Origin: Symmachiella macrocystis
Lineage (GTDB): Bacteria; Planctomycetota; Planctomycetia; Planctomycetales; Planctomycetaceae
Assembly: GCF_007860075.1 (NCBI RefSeq)
Contig: NZ_SJPP01000001.1
Location: forward strand, 248,001 to 312,000
Length of the DNA: 64,000 nt
Direction of reading: 5' to 3'
Shown: positions 9,755 through 19,100 of the stretch, piece after piece
Position numbering within the stretch: position 1 is the first letter of the stretch
Layout: each line of letters opens with the position of its first letter
Translations under genes and position numbers: made by a program
The notes under the pieces: generated by a model
The model's input: only the letters and a program-made list of their open reading frames with translations
The model's database searches: none
Told to the model about the DNA's origin: nothing

Positions 9755-10813
9755 ATGGTAGCTTCACCGACAGCACCGGCTCAAACGGACGGCCAACCTT
9801 CGATGTTCGAGGGTTGTGTCGGCGCCAGCGATGTCATGCAAGCGGTCTACCGTATGACCCGACAGGTCGCGCCGAGTTCAGCCACCGTATTGCTCACCGG
9901 CGAAACCGGCACGGGTAAGGAGCTGATTGCCCGGGCCTTGCATGAGTTGAGCGGTCGGGCGACAGGCCCGTTTGTGCGTGTGAATTGTGGGGCTCTGAGC
10001 GAAAGCCTGTTGGAAAGCGAACTGTTCGGTCACGTTAAAGGGGCCTTTACCAGCGCGCATGAAAATCGCACCGGCCGCTTCGAAGCAGCTCATGGCGGCA
10101 CTGTTTTTCTCGACGAAGTCAATTCCGTCAGCTACAAGCTGCAAGTCAAACTGCTGCGTGTCTTGCAGGAACAAGAGTTTGAACGGGTGGGCGATTCGCG
10201 GACCATTCGCGTCGATTGCCGTGTTGTCGCCGCCACAAACCGGGATTTGCTCGATGAAATCGAAGCGGGCCGGTTTCGCGAGGACCTGTACTATCGCCTC
10301 AACGTGCTGCCGATCGATCTGCCGCCACTGCGGGAGCGAGTAGAAGATGTGCCGTTGTTGGCGGACTATTTCATCGGCCGCTATTCCGAAGCGGACGGTC
10401 GGACGCCACCGGTGATTTCGCCCGAAGCCTTGAAACTTCTGATGGAGTATGCCTGGCCCGGCAATGTGCGCGAGTTGCAAAACTACATGGAGCGGGCCAT
10501 CGTGTTGTGCGAAGGGGACAAGCTGATGCCGGAATTGTTCCCGCGGCACGTGCGTGGCTTGGCACCAGCTCGATTACATCGTCAAGCGGTCAAGGACCCC
10601 GGCATGCTCTGCACCGAGTTAGTTGAACTGGGCATGCAGCGCGCGAGCGACGAAGCGACGGACATGCACGAACAGATCGTGTCACTCGTCGAACGGGAAT
10701 TGATCAAACAGGTCCTGCACTCTTGTCGTGGCGTGCAAACCAAGGCCGCCACGCGTTTGGGCATCAATCGCAATACCCTGCACAAAAAGATCACCGACTA
10801 CGGGTTGGAATAA
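9755..10813 (+). CDS. Sigma-54-dependent transcriptional activator without sensor domain
   Basis: 352 residues. The AAA+ enhancer-binding domain occupies about residues 20-255: Walker A GETGTGKE, sigma-54 contact loop GAFTSA at 96-101, Walker B GGTVFLDEV, sensor I VAATNRDL, arginine-finger region FREDLYYRLNVLPI and sensor II WPGNVRELQNY. A Fis-type helix-turn-helix is at the C-terminus (TKAATRLGINRNTLHKKI). There is no N-terminal receiver, GAF or PAS domain, only about 18 residues, so activity is probably controlled by another protein or by expression. The loop is GAFTSA instead of the classical GAFTGA. Target genes are unknown, and the upstream Shine-Dalgarno is weak. Family assignment secure. 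Confidence 0.93.
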   Translation: MVASPTAPAQTDGQPSMFEGCVGASDVMQAVYRMTRQVAPSSATVLLTGETGTGKELIARALHELSGRATGPFVRVNCGALSESLLESELFGHVKGAFTSAHENRTGRFEAAHGGTVFLDEVNSVSYKLQVKLLRVLQEQEFERVGDSRTIRVDCRVVAATNRDLLDEIEAGRFREDLYYRLNVLPIDLPPLRERVEDVPLLADYFIGRYSEADGRTPPVISPEALKLLMEYAWPGNVRELQNYMERAIVLCEGDKLMPELFPRHVRGLAPARLHRQAVKDPGMLCTELVELGMQRASDEATDMHEQIVSLVERELIKQVLHSCRGVQTKAATRLGINRNTLHKKITDYGLE

Positions 10814-10838
10814 TCGGCTGTCGCATCATCGCAACGAT

Positions 10839-11237
10839 TCAACCGTCCTGGGTCGGTGTCTCGCCAAAGATACGTCGAATTCCCCAGCCAAACAGAAAAT
10901 GCCCGCCCAGTCCGCAGAGGGCACCGAGAATGTCGGCCACCCAATCGCGGATATCCGCCGTCCGCCCCACCGGGATTTGCAACAACTCATCCAGTGCGGC
11001 ATAAACGGCCACGACGGCAAAAATCTGGCCTCGACGCCGCCACGTGAGTGGTCCGCGCGCGTTTTGGTCCATCGCCAACAAAAAGGCGAGTCCGCCGTAG
11101 GCGAGATAATGCAGCAGTTTATCCGAAACCTCCGCAACTCCTGAGGGAACCGTTGGTGCATGCGTTCCGATAAACAGTGCGGACCAATAGACGATCAATA
11201 CGATCCGGATCCAAGTTCGGTAACGTTGAAAAATCAT
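10839..11237 (-). CDS. VanZ family membrane protein
   Basis: 132 residues with about four transmembrane helices. It begins with a hydrophobic helix (IRIVLIVYWSALFIG), followed by the VanZ hallmarks: a Lys/His-containing segment DKLLHYLAYGGLAFLL, the acidic ALDELLQ motif and DIRDWVADILGALCG. VanZ-like proteins are named after a teicoplanin-resistance protein, but most chromosomal members have no proven function. It is convergent with the sigma-54 activator, with 25 bases between the stops. Family call good; role unknown. Confidence 0.87.
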   Translation of the reverse strand: MIFQRYRTWIRIVLIVYWSALFIGTHAPTVPSGVAEVSDKLLHYLAYGGLAFLLAMDQNARGPLTWRRRGQIFAVVAVYAALDELLQIPVGRTADIRDWVADILGALCGLGGHFLFGWGIRRIFGETPTQDG

Positions 11238-11649
11238 AAATCCGAGACGATTCGCGAAGATAGAAATTGACTGCTGGCTGTGGAATTGTGGACACTATAC
11301 AAAAATACTGATCACCGCCAACGTTGGCGTTACCACAAACCGGAAGACGAACCGACTGCAGCGGGAATGATATTGTACGGCGGGCCGATTCTGTCGCAAC
11401 GAGGCCACAAAGGCCCCTGTGTGTGACCGGTCAGCCGTTCTATTCCCGACAATCGGCCAGGATTACGGTGGGGGAGCCTCTTGCACAGACTTTGCAAAAC
11501 GCGCGTCTTGACCTGTGCTTTTCCGGGGTGATATAGTGGAGTTTCTGTAGAGACTGAGTTTTTCACGAGAATCGGTTGCGTTTTCCTGGGACCTTGTGGT
11601 CTCGGCCGATGATTGGGTTGATAGACAAAATTGCTTTGGAGCTACGTGG
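11238..11649. other. Intergenic region with a 14-bp perfect palindrome
   Basis: About 410 bases between divergent genes. CGCCAACGTTGGCG at 11316-11329 is a perfect palindrome of the size of a dimeric repressor site. Otherwise no gene or conserved RNA is seen. GGAG at 11637-11640 is the ribosome-binding site of the next gene. Confidence 0.45.
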
Positions 11650-12414
11650 ATGTCACGCATCGCTATAGGTCGAGTTCTGCCAGCAGCCTGTGCAGCAATC
11701 TTGATGATCGCCCATGCGGAATCGGCCCCCGCTGCTCCGCCAGGTGTGGAAACCAGAGTGCGGCCTACGGTGACCGGTGAGGAACGATCGCGACAACCCG
11801 ACATCTGGGCTCTGGAAGTCTACTACAAATCGGTGCGAATGATTTGGGTCGAGATTCCGGACCCGAAGACCGGTGAACTGCGGAAGGAACTGATTTGGTA
11901 TCTGCCGTATCGCGTGGTCAATCGGCAAATCAAAGGTAGTCTGCCGCCGGTTGGACCTGACGGAAAACGTCCCAAGTTCGTACCGGAATTTGAATTGGTC
12001 ACCAAAGATAACGGCGTGCAGCAGGTCTACTTCGACGAAATCATTCCTGCAGCACAAGCCGCCATCAATCGCCGCGAGGGGCGGACCGGCAGCAATAAGT
12101 ATAAGAATTCCGTTGAGATCGTTGGCGCGATTCCGGAATTGACCGACGCGGATGCCAAGCTGGAACAATCGACCTATGGCGTTGCCATATGGCGGGGTGT
12201 GGACCCCAAGACTGACTTCTTCAGGATTTTCATGTCTGGGTTTTCCAACGGCTACATCAAAGTGGGCGACGACCGCATCGACCGCCGCACGATCATCCAA
12301 GAATATACTCGCCCCGGCGATGAACTGGACCAAGACGAGGGCGAGATCAAACCAGACGGCCATCCGGAATGGATCTACCGCCCGTCGGACGATGCCGCTC
12401 CCAAGAAGCCGTAA
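11650..12414 (+). CDS. Exported protein of unknown function
   Basis: 254 residues from the ATG at 11650, chosen because GGAG precedes it at good spacing and a clean signal peptide follows (MSRIAIGRVLPAACAAILMI, cleavage about residue 25-30 after HAESA-type residues). A longer GTG-started reading (from 11596) would spoil the signal peptide. The mature part has a two-stranded pattern (IWALEVYYKSVRMIWVEI, ELIWYLPYRVVNRQI) and a conserved-looking YKNSVEIVGAIPE segment. It ends with an acidic, proline-rich tail. I do not recognise a named domain; the look is that of planctomycete-specific exported proteins. It stands alone between divergent and convergent neighbours. Confidence 0.7.
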   Translation: MSRIAIGRVLPAACAAILMIAHAESAPAAPPGVETRVRPTVTGEERSRQPDIWALEVYYKSVRMIWVEIPDPKTGELRKELIWYLPYRVVNRQIKGSLPPVGPDGKRPKFVPEFELVTKDNGVQQVYFDEIIPAAQAAINRREGRTGSNKYKNSVEIVGAIPELTDADAKLEQSTYGVAIWRGVDPKTDFFRIFMSGFSNGYIKVGDDRIDRRTIIQEYTRPGDELDQDEGEIKPDGHPEWIYRPSDDAAPKKP

Positions 12415-12471
12415 GCTTTCCGCAAGCGCTTTGTGATCTTGCAACAGCGACAGTTGTCTGTGGCCGAATGA

Positions 12472-13128
12472 TCAGGCTGGGATAAACTGCTTCAATCCAT
12501 TTTGCAAATGGACAACCAACTGCTGAGCGGCGAGTTCGCCATCACCATCGAAGATGGCGGTCGCAATCTTGTGGTGTTCCTCATACGTTTCCGTAATGCG
12601 GTTGGGAAACTGCTTGACGATGCGAAAGACCACCTGAAAGACACGGTCGCGAAGTCGGTGCATCACTTTGGCGAATTCTTGATTCCCATGGAATTCACAC
12701 AGCAGCAAATGAAACTCCGTGTCGTTTTTGACGCAGCCCAGCACGTCACCCGATTGAGCCAGTTCATGCTGCGCAGTCAAATTGGCCTTCAAACGCTGGA
12801 TTTGCTCGTCCGTGAGACCACCGGCTAGACGTTCTACAATGAACGATTCCAGCGCCGTGCGGATTTCAAAGTGGTTGGCGATGTCCTCAATCGACACATG
12901 ACGGACAAGCACGCCTTGCTGCGGAGCGAACGTGACCAGATCCTCCGCTTCCATCCGTTCCAAAGCGGCTTGGACGGGTGTCTTGCTCATCTTCAACTGG
13001 TCAGCCAACTGCCGGACCGACAAGACCGCGCCGGGCTCAACTCCTCCCTCTAAGATCAACTGTTTCAGTTGGCCGTAGGCGACATTTTTAAGGGATGGGG
13101 CGCGACCGGATGGGTTGTCTGTTGTCAT
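12472..13128 (-). CDS. GntR-family transcriptional regulator (FadR/VanR-like, FCD domain)
   Basis: 218 residues from the ATG at 13128 (MTTDNPSG...). A longer reading frame to 13230 adds 34 residues with no GntR similarity, so I took the shorter start. The N-terminal winged helix-turn-helix contains LSVRQLADQLKMSKTPVQAA. The C-terminal FCD ligand-binding domain has the usual Asp/His metal-site pattern (NDTEFHLLLCEFHGN, EEHHKIATAI). GntR/FCD proteins usually repress carboxylate or sugar-acid catabolism genes in response to a small-molecule ligand. No such catabolic gene is adjacent, so the target cannot be guessed. Convergent with the preceding exported protein gene. Confidence 0.9.
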   Translation of the reverse strand: MTTDNPSGRAPSLKNVAYGQLKQLILEGGVEPGAVLSVRQLADQLKMSKTPVQAALERMEAEDLVTFAPQQGVLVRHVSIEDIANHFEIRTALESFIVERLAGGLTDEQIQRLKANLTAQHELAQSGDVLGCVKNDTEFHLLLCEFHGNQEFAKVMHRLRDRVFQVVFRIVKQFPNRITETYEEHHKIATAIFDGDGELAAQQLVVHLQNGLKQFIPA

Positions 13129-13393
13129 AGTCGTTGATTCAGATAGTCGGCGCGTGGCGGCAGTGCAAAGACCGAACCGGTGAGGCAGCAGAGCGGGACA
13201 TTTACGCGTTTTGAAGTGCAGGTAGAACAATTGCCGTCTGAAATGCTACTGGAATGCCAGGAGGTGGTCAACTGAGCTGCGGGGCGATGCCGATACCACA
13301 AACGTCGACGAATCGGTCCCGCCCCCGTTGCAGCAAAGGTTGAATCTGCTGGGAAAAGCAAACGTCACCCTGCGTCGGATCAACAACCCGCCT

Positions 13394-14521
13394 TTAGGTG
13401 CGGAGCATCGGCCAGCACCAAGTGGCGAGACCGCCGGTGACGATGACGGGGCCCCAGGCAGCCAGATCCGGTCCAATGACCTCGATGCCGGCCAACCACA
13501 AACAGGCCTGGGCGGTTCCAAAAACGACGCCTTGCATCAACCCCGACAGGCACATGCTCACAACCAGTCCACGCGCTTCGCGGCGAACAATGAGTGGCAA
13601 GATCAGGAACAACAATAAGATGTTGAGGATCGGCTGCGTAAAACGTTGATGCAGATACAGGCTATTTTCGCGGACCGATAGCACATCGTAGGCCGGACTT
13701 TTGATTCTGCGAATTAGCTCCGGCGTGGAGATAAAGTCGACGGTTTTATTCGGGCGATAGAGGCGGTCAAAATCAATCTCCGTGGCGATGAAGATTTCAT
13801 CGGCCGCGGATCCGCGTGTGATGGTCGCGCGGCCCGCCTTCTTTAGTGTCAATTTCAATTTGTCGAACGACGGTTCGGCCTCTTTGATCAACCAACCGGA
13901 GCGCGGGCGGTTTTCGTCGGCGGGCAGGAAGATCGCTTCAGAGCCGGACAGAGCGGTCGGGTTATCGACGAATTCCGGTGTCGGCAACACAAAGTCCGGC
14001 CGCGTCATCGCATTCCGTGCCGGGAAAAGCCGATCCCCCGAGATTTGTACCATCGTGGCAAAGTCCCACACCGGTTCCACTGGTTCGTCCTCATCACCCG
14101 ATTTCCCGGCTTCGATCTGTAACTCATCGGCGATGCGTGGAATGATCAGTTCCTTATTGATAACCATGATCGCCGAAACCATCACCATGCCCCATAACAA
14201 GGGGAACAGCAGGCGATAGGTGGGAATCCCCGCCGACAGCACAGGATTCAATTCACCATGTCGCAAGATCAAAGACAGAACCACGGTGACGGCTGTCACC
14301 GAAACGATTCCCCCGATGGTGTCGAAAAACATACTGGAACGAAAGAGATAAAACCGAGCCATGGTCCCCATCACGCCCAGCGTTCCTGAGTCCCCTTCGT
14401 TGAAGAAATTATCGATGTTGTTGAAAGCATCGATCACGATGTACAACCCCATCATCGCGATGAAGCTGACGACAAACACATGCCAAAATCGGCGTAAAAT
14501 GTAGCGATCAAATGTGGACAT
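13394..14521 (-). CDS. LptF/LptG-family permease
   Basis: 375 residues. N-terminal helices (MSTFDRYILRRFWHVFVVSF is the typical YjgP/YjgQ start) are followed by further transmembrane segments to about residue 125. A soluble, extracytoplasmic beta-jellyroll-like domain spans about 130-285, and C-terminal helices follow (FTQPILNILLLFLILPLIV and onward). The family exports lipopolysaccharide as part of the LptB2FG ABC transporter. The single gene here, without lptB, fits the planctomycete habit of scattered lpt genes. Whether it is LptF or LptG cannot be decided from the sequence alone, so no symbol is given. Confidence 0.9.
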   Translation of the reverse strand: MSTFDRYILRRFWHVFVVSFIAMMGLYIVIDAFNNIDNFFNEGDSGTLGVMGTMARFYLFRSSMFFDTIGGIVSVTAVTVVLSLILRHGELNPVLSAGIPTYRLLFPLLWGMVMVSAIMVINKELIIPRIADELQIEAGKSGDEDEPVEPVWDFATMVQISGDRLFPARNAMTRPDFVLPTPEFVDNPTALSGSEAIFLPADENRPRSGWLIKEAEPSFDKLKLTLKKAGRATITRGSAADEIFIATEIDFDRLYRPNKTVDFISTPELIRRIKSPAYDVLSVRENSLYLHQRFTQPILNILLLFLILPLIVRREARGLVVSMCLSGLMQGVVFGTAQACLWLAGIEVIGPDLAAWGPVIVTGGLATWCWPMLRT

Positions 14522-14642
14522 GGATGTTCAAGTCGTGGTGCGGAGAGAACCCGTCTCGGAAACTAGGCAGCCGGTAACGCCGATGTGGGGCATTGGTTAC
14601 TATAAAAACCGGCGGAACGTCAATATCAAGGGGCCGAGGAGA

Positions 14643-14670
14643 CTTGAGGCGACAGGCTTCAGGCCTGAGG
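14643..14670 (+). repeat. Short period-7 tandem repeat
   Basis: Four degenerate heptamers CTTGAGG CGACAGG CTTCAGG CCTGAGG lie back to back in the intergenic space upstream of the MtfA-like gene. They belong to the same AGG-containing heptamer type seen at 40031-40086 and 43614-43676. Confidence 0.6.
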
Positions 14671-14770
14671 AAGGGGCGCGCCTCACGCTTTGCCCGGATC
14701 GGACCACGGCGTAAGATGGCATAGCGTGAAACGGTACTCTCCCTCTTACAACAGGCCTTATCTTAAAACT

Positions 14771-15556
14771 ATGTTGCTCATTGGATCTTGGTGGCGAAAT
14801 CGACGTCGCCGCAAACTGTGTGCGGAACCGTTCCCGGACGTGTGGGAAGAACTCCTGCACCGCAATGCCGCGTTTTTCTCAAAACTCACGCCGCCGCAAC
14901 AAGCGAAATTGCGCGACGACTTGCGGGTGTTTATTGCCGAGAAGGATTGGGAAGGCTGCAATGGCTTGAAGATGTCCGACGAGATCCAAGTCACCATCGC
15001 CGCCAATGCCTGCTTGTTGGCGCTGGAGCTGCCCGAGGGAATGTTCGACCGGGTGCGGACAATTTTGGTCTACCCCGGCGATTACGTGGTCCCCGATCGT
15101 TCCGTCGGCCCCGACGGCGTGGTCCGAGAAGGGCCCTCGGCGCGGCATGGGGAAGCTTGGTTGCGGGGTCCGGTAATTTTGTCCTGGACCAATGCTCTAG
15201 AAGGGGGACAAAACGCACGGGACGGACGCAACGTGGTGTTTCACGAATTCGCGCACCAGTTGGACATGCTAGACGGCGTCGTCGACGGCATGCCGCCACT
15301 GGCCGGCAAAGCCCAACAACAGCGGTGGCAGCAGATCACCCGACAAGCCCAAGCAGAGTTACACCACGACCTACGCCACGGCCGGCCGACGTTGTTGGAT
15401 CCGTATGCGGCGACAAATGCCCAGGAGTTTTTTGCCGTAGCGACGGAGTGTTTCTTTGAACGCTCGAAGGCGATGCGGAAACGGCAACCGGAGTTGTATG
15501 GGTTGTTGAGTGATTATTACCGTCAGGATCCGGCGGGGAGGTCTGTACATGGATAG
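14771..15556 (+). CDS. MtfA-type zinc-dependent peptidase (M90)
   Basis: 261 residues from the ATG at 14771 (MLLIGSWWRNRRR...); an in-frame upstream start at 14690 would add an unlikely N-terminus. The metalloprotease motif is HEFAHQLDM, with the third ligand region in NAQEFFAVATECFFE, as in E. coli MtfA. There MtfA binds Mlc and so affects glucose PTS expression, but many phyla have MtfA homologues without Mlc, so here it is best called an M90 peptidase. Other family segments are WEGCNGLKMSDEIQVTIAAN and ILVYPGDYVVP. The Shine-Dalgarno is weak. Single-gene unit. Confidence 0.9.
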   Translation: MLLIGSWWRNRRRRKLCAEPFPDVWEELLHRNAAFFSKLTPPQQAKLRDDLRVFIAEKDWEGCNGLKMSDEIQVTIAANACLLALELPEGMFDRVRTILVYPGDYVVPDRSVGPDGVVREGPSARHGEAWLRGPVILSWTNALEGGQNARDGRNVVFHEFAHQLDMLDGVVDGMPPLAGKAQQQRWQQITRQAQAELHHDLRHGRPTLLDPYAATNAQEFFAVATECFFERSKAMRKRQPELYGLLSDYYRQDPAGRSVHG

Positions 15557-15688
15557 GCAGTGAAGGTCGGGTCCGCGAACACATCGCTGAATCATGACCG
15601 GGGTAATCAACGCACAACGCCAGAATGTGTGCTAGAGTTCACTTAGAGCACTTCACTGACTCAAGCGTGTTCCTGCCGCTCCGCCTCG

Positions 15689-15704
15689 CACAGCGTTAGC
15701 TGTG
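15689..15704. repeat. Small palindrome in intergenic repeat-like DNA
   Basis: CACAGC-GTTA-GCTGTG forms a perfect six-pair hairpin within CTCCGCCTCGCACAGCGTT-type sequence, which resembles the interspersed intergenic palindromes of planctomycetes. No function inferred. Confidence 0.45.
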
Positions 15705-15796
15705 GCAGTCTAAGGCGCTTCGTTGACTTACAGCCTGGGCGGTTACGGTCAAGTCGGACAGCTCTCGATTACTCCTCGGGTCTGCATGGAGATCTT

Positions 15797-16066
15797 ATGC
15801 AAAAATCCATCAATCCTCGCCTGGTCGCGGGCTTTGTTATTGCTGGATTCTTGGTGATTTCTCTGGCAACTCAGCAGGAGGGCATGATTGGGTACCAGGC
15901 GAAGCATGCAGCTAGGCGAGCTGTCTTGGGTAAGTACCGATCCGATCGTATGTATCAGGAAGAGATGCGCCAGAAATCGATCGAAGGATTTAAGAACAAC
16001 CCCCACCGGAAAGAATTCCTGAAGAAGCACCCCGGATTCTTGAAAGCCCACCCACACCTCCGCTAG
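15797..16066 (+). CDS. Small basic membrane protein of unknown function
   Basis: 89 residues with one N-terminal transmembrane helix or uncleaved signal (LVAGFVIAGFLVISLA, residues about 9-24), followed by a very basic, helical C-terminal part rich in Lys, Arg and His that ends LKKHPGFLKAHPHLR. GGAG lies about seven bases before the ATG, which supports translation. I recognise no domain. It precedes the large haem-binding protein gene by 80 bases on the same strand, so the two might share a transcript. Confidence 0.6.
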   Translation: MQKSINPRLVAGFVIAGFLVISLATQQEGMIGYQAKHAARRAVLGKYRSDRMYQEEMRQKSIEGFKNNPHRKEFLKKHPGFLKAHPHLR

Positions 16067-16146
16067 GCGCATTGCAATTCGGCTTTTTTTCGCCGAGAAT
16101 CGGAACCTTGTTATCGCCTTAGGATATTCAACAAGGAGCTTCCGAG

Positions 16147-19100
16147 ATGTGCTCGTCCAGGGGACACGCAGTCTGTTCGTTTCGTAAAAATGCCACGCGC
16201 TGCGCTCTGACCGTTGCAGCGGCGGTTGGCATCGCTTGGGGTTTGGCCACTCTTCCAGCTGTGGCACAACAACCGGCGGAGGAGACGGTTAAGTCGTTTA
16301 CGGTGGCGGATGGGTTCGAGGCGACGTTGTTTGCCACGGAACCGATGATCTCCAACCCGATCACGATCGACGTCGATACGCAGGGACGCGTGTGGGTGAC
16401 CGAAGGGGTGAACTATCGCCGCGCTCAAAAGAATCCCCCAATCGACACCATCAAGGTTCTGGAAGACACCGACGGCGATGGCCGCGCGGATAAGATGACC
16501 GTCTTCACAGCCGATCTGAATTGTGCCATGGGGGTTTGTGTTGCGGGGGACAAAATTTATGTGCCCGAATCGCCCAACATTTATGTCTACGAAGATGCCG
16601 ATGGCGACCTTAAGCCGGATGGGCCGCGCAAGCTGTTTCTCACCGGTTTTGGGGGACAGAATCACGATCACGGCGTGCACAGCTTGGTGTTTGGACCGGA
16701 CCAAAAGTTGTATATGACGCAAGGCGATACCGGGTTTGATGTGACGGGGCCGGATGGGAAACAGATCAAGTTTCAATGGGGAGCGATGATTCGTTGCGAA
16801 GGGGACGGCACGCAGTTGGAAGACTTTGCCGTCAATTTTCGCAATCCCTTTGAATTAGCGGTCGATTCGTACGGCAACGTGTGGTGCAGCGACAACGACA
16901 ACGACGGGCTAAAGAGCACGCGGATTTGTTGGATTCTGGAAGGGGGCAATTACGGCTGGTTCGGCCGGCCGGAGAACATCCGCAATCCCGACGGCAGCTT
17001 TGATCCGATTCACCACTGGCGGGCGGACAAACCGGGCTTTGTGCCGTACGCGTTGATCACCGGATTCGGTTCGCCGTGCGGGATGACGTTTTACGAAGGC
17101 TCGGCATTCGGTCCGCAATATGACGGCGCGATTTTTCATTGCGACGCCGGACCGCGTGAGGTTCGCAGCTACAAACCGCAGAAAAAAACGGGCATTGGAT
17201 ACGGCGTCACTGCGGAAAACGTGATCACCAGCACGGACAATTATTTCCGGCCCGACGATGTTTGCGTTGCTCCCGACGGGGCGCTGTTTGTTTCCGATTG
17301 GTATGACGGCGGCGTGGGAGGACATGCCTATAACGACCCGACGCGCGGCCGGATTTATCGCATTACCCCCAAAGGCAAGAAATTGGTCCGCCGCGAAAAG
17401 CCGGGCCCGTACGACAACGATGCCGATGCCATCGTCGCCCTGGGAAGTCCGAATCATGCGACGACGTTTCTGGCGCGGCAGCGACTCTTGGAAAGCGGCG
17501 AAGCGGCGGTGCCGAAATTGGCAGAGTTGGTCGCTGGGAAAGATGCGCGGCTCAAGGCTCGTGCGCTGTGGGTTTTGGACCGCATCGGCGGCAGTGGTCG
17601 CGATTATGTCACCAAGCAACTCGCATCCGACAATCCTAAGTTCCGCGCGTTGGCGGTGCGGATTTTGCGCCGACATGGCGCTGACTATGAAAATGAAATC
17701 CTGAATGTCGCTGACGATGACAATCCAGAAGTGATCCGCGAAATCGCATTGTCGCTGCCGAATTTGAAGTCGCAGCAAGCGACCGAAACGCTAATTGATC
17801 TCTTCGAGCGCTACGACGGCGGCGACCGGTATTTGTTGGAGACGCTGCACATTGCTTCCCGAAGACGCGAGGAGGAGATGTTTCGCCGTGTCGTTGATCT
17901 GCCCGGTGCTGGGGTGGACCCGCGGTTGGTGAATCTGGTGCGGATCTTGCGACCCGAAGATGCGACGGAGTATTTGGCGACGAAATTGGAAACGACCGAT
18001 GTGACTCCCGCGGCGCGTGCGGCATTGCTGTCGGCGTTGGAAACTGTGACCACCCCCGCAGCAGGCAAATCGGTGGCCGGCGTGCTCACCGCACAGGAGG
18101 CCTCGGCAGATGTCAAACGGTTGGCGCTGGAAGCCTTGATGCGAAAGCTCTCGGGGCCGTGGAGTGAAATTAAGAAGTCGCCCGAAGTCACTGACGGCTT
18201 GCGAGCGTCGCTGGGCGATCCCCAGTTACAAAACGACGCGCTGATGGTGATTGCCGCAGCGGGTTTGAAAGATTTCGGCGGCGACGTGGTGGGCCTGATC
18301 GATTCGTCCGACAAACAGGTTCAAATCAAAGCGATGTCCGTAGCGGCCAATCTAATGTTGGATGCTGCCGCTCCGGCAATCGTGAAGTATTTGAAATCGG
18401 AAGACGCACAAATTCAAAATGCCGCCTTGCGAGCTTTGGTGGCGCTGCAGGTGACCGATTCGCTCGCCGGAATCTTGGCCGATGCGACGTTGGCTGATGG
18501 ATTGAAGACCAAGGCTGTCGACTTGCTGCTGCAATCTTCGAGCGGAGCGGTGATGTTGCTGCCGTTGGTAGAAAAGAAACGGCTGTCGCCAGAACTTGCG
18601 CAGCGGACAATCGACGGAGCAGTGCAGCATGCGGATGTGAATGTGCGGCTGCTTTATGAAAAGTTCGTCCCGGAGTCGCAGCGGCCCAAGACGTTGGGGC
18701 AATCCTTTACGCCTGACGATATTTTGAAGCTGACCGGCGATGCACAGCGGGGCAAGAGCGTGTTTTTGCGTAGTGGCGCCGCCTCATGCAACCGTTGTCA
18801 TCGCGTCCGCAACCAGGGAGCCGACATTGGTCCCGACTTGAGTCTGATAGGCCGCAAATATGAACGCATGGCGTTATTAGAAACCATCATGAACCCCAGC
18901 GCGGGCATCGCACCGGAATATGTGCCGCACGTCGTGGAAACGAAACGGGGCAAGGTGTTCGCTGGGTTTGTGCAACAGCGTTCGGACGATGCGGTGGTGC
19001 TCAAAACCATCGAAGGCAACTTGTTGCGGATCAACAACGACGACATCGAAGAAGACGTGGAACAAAAAACGTCCCTGATGCCGGAGTTGGTGCTGAAGAA

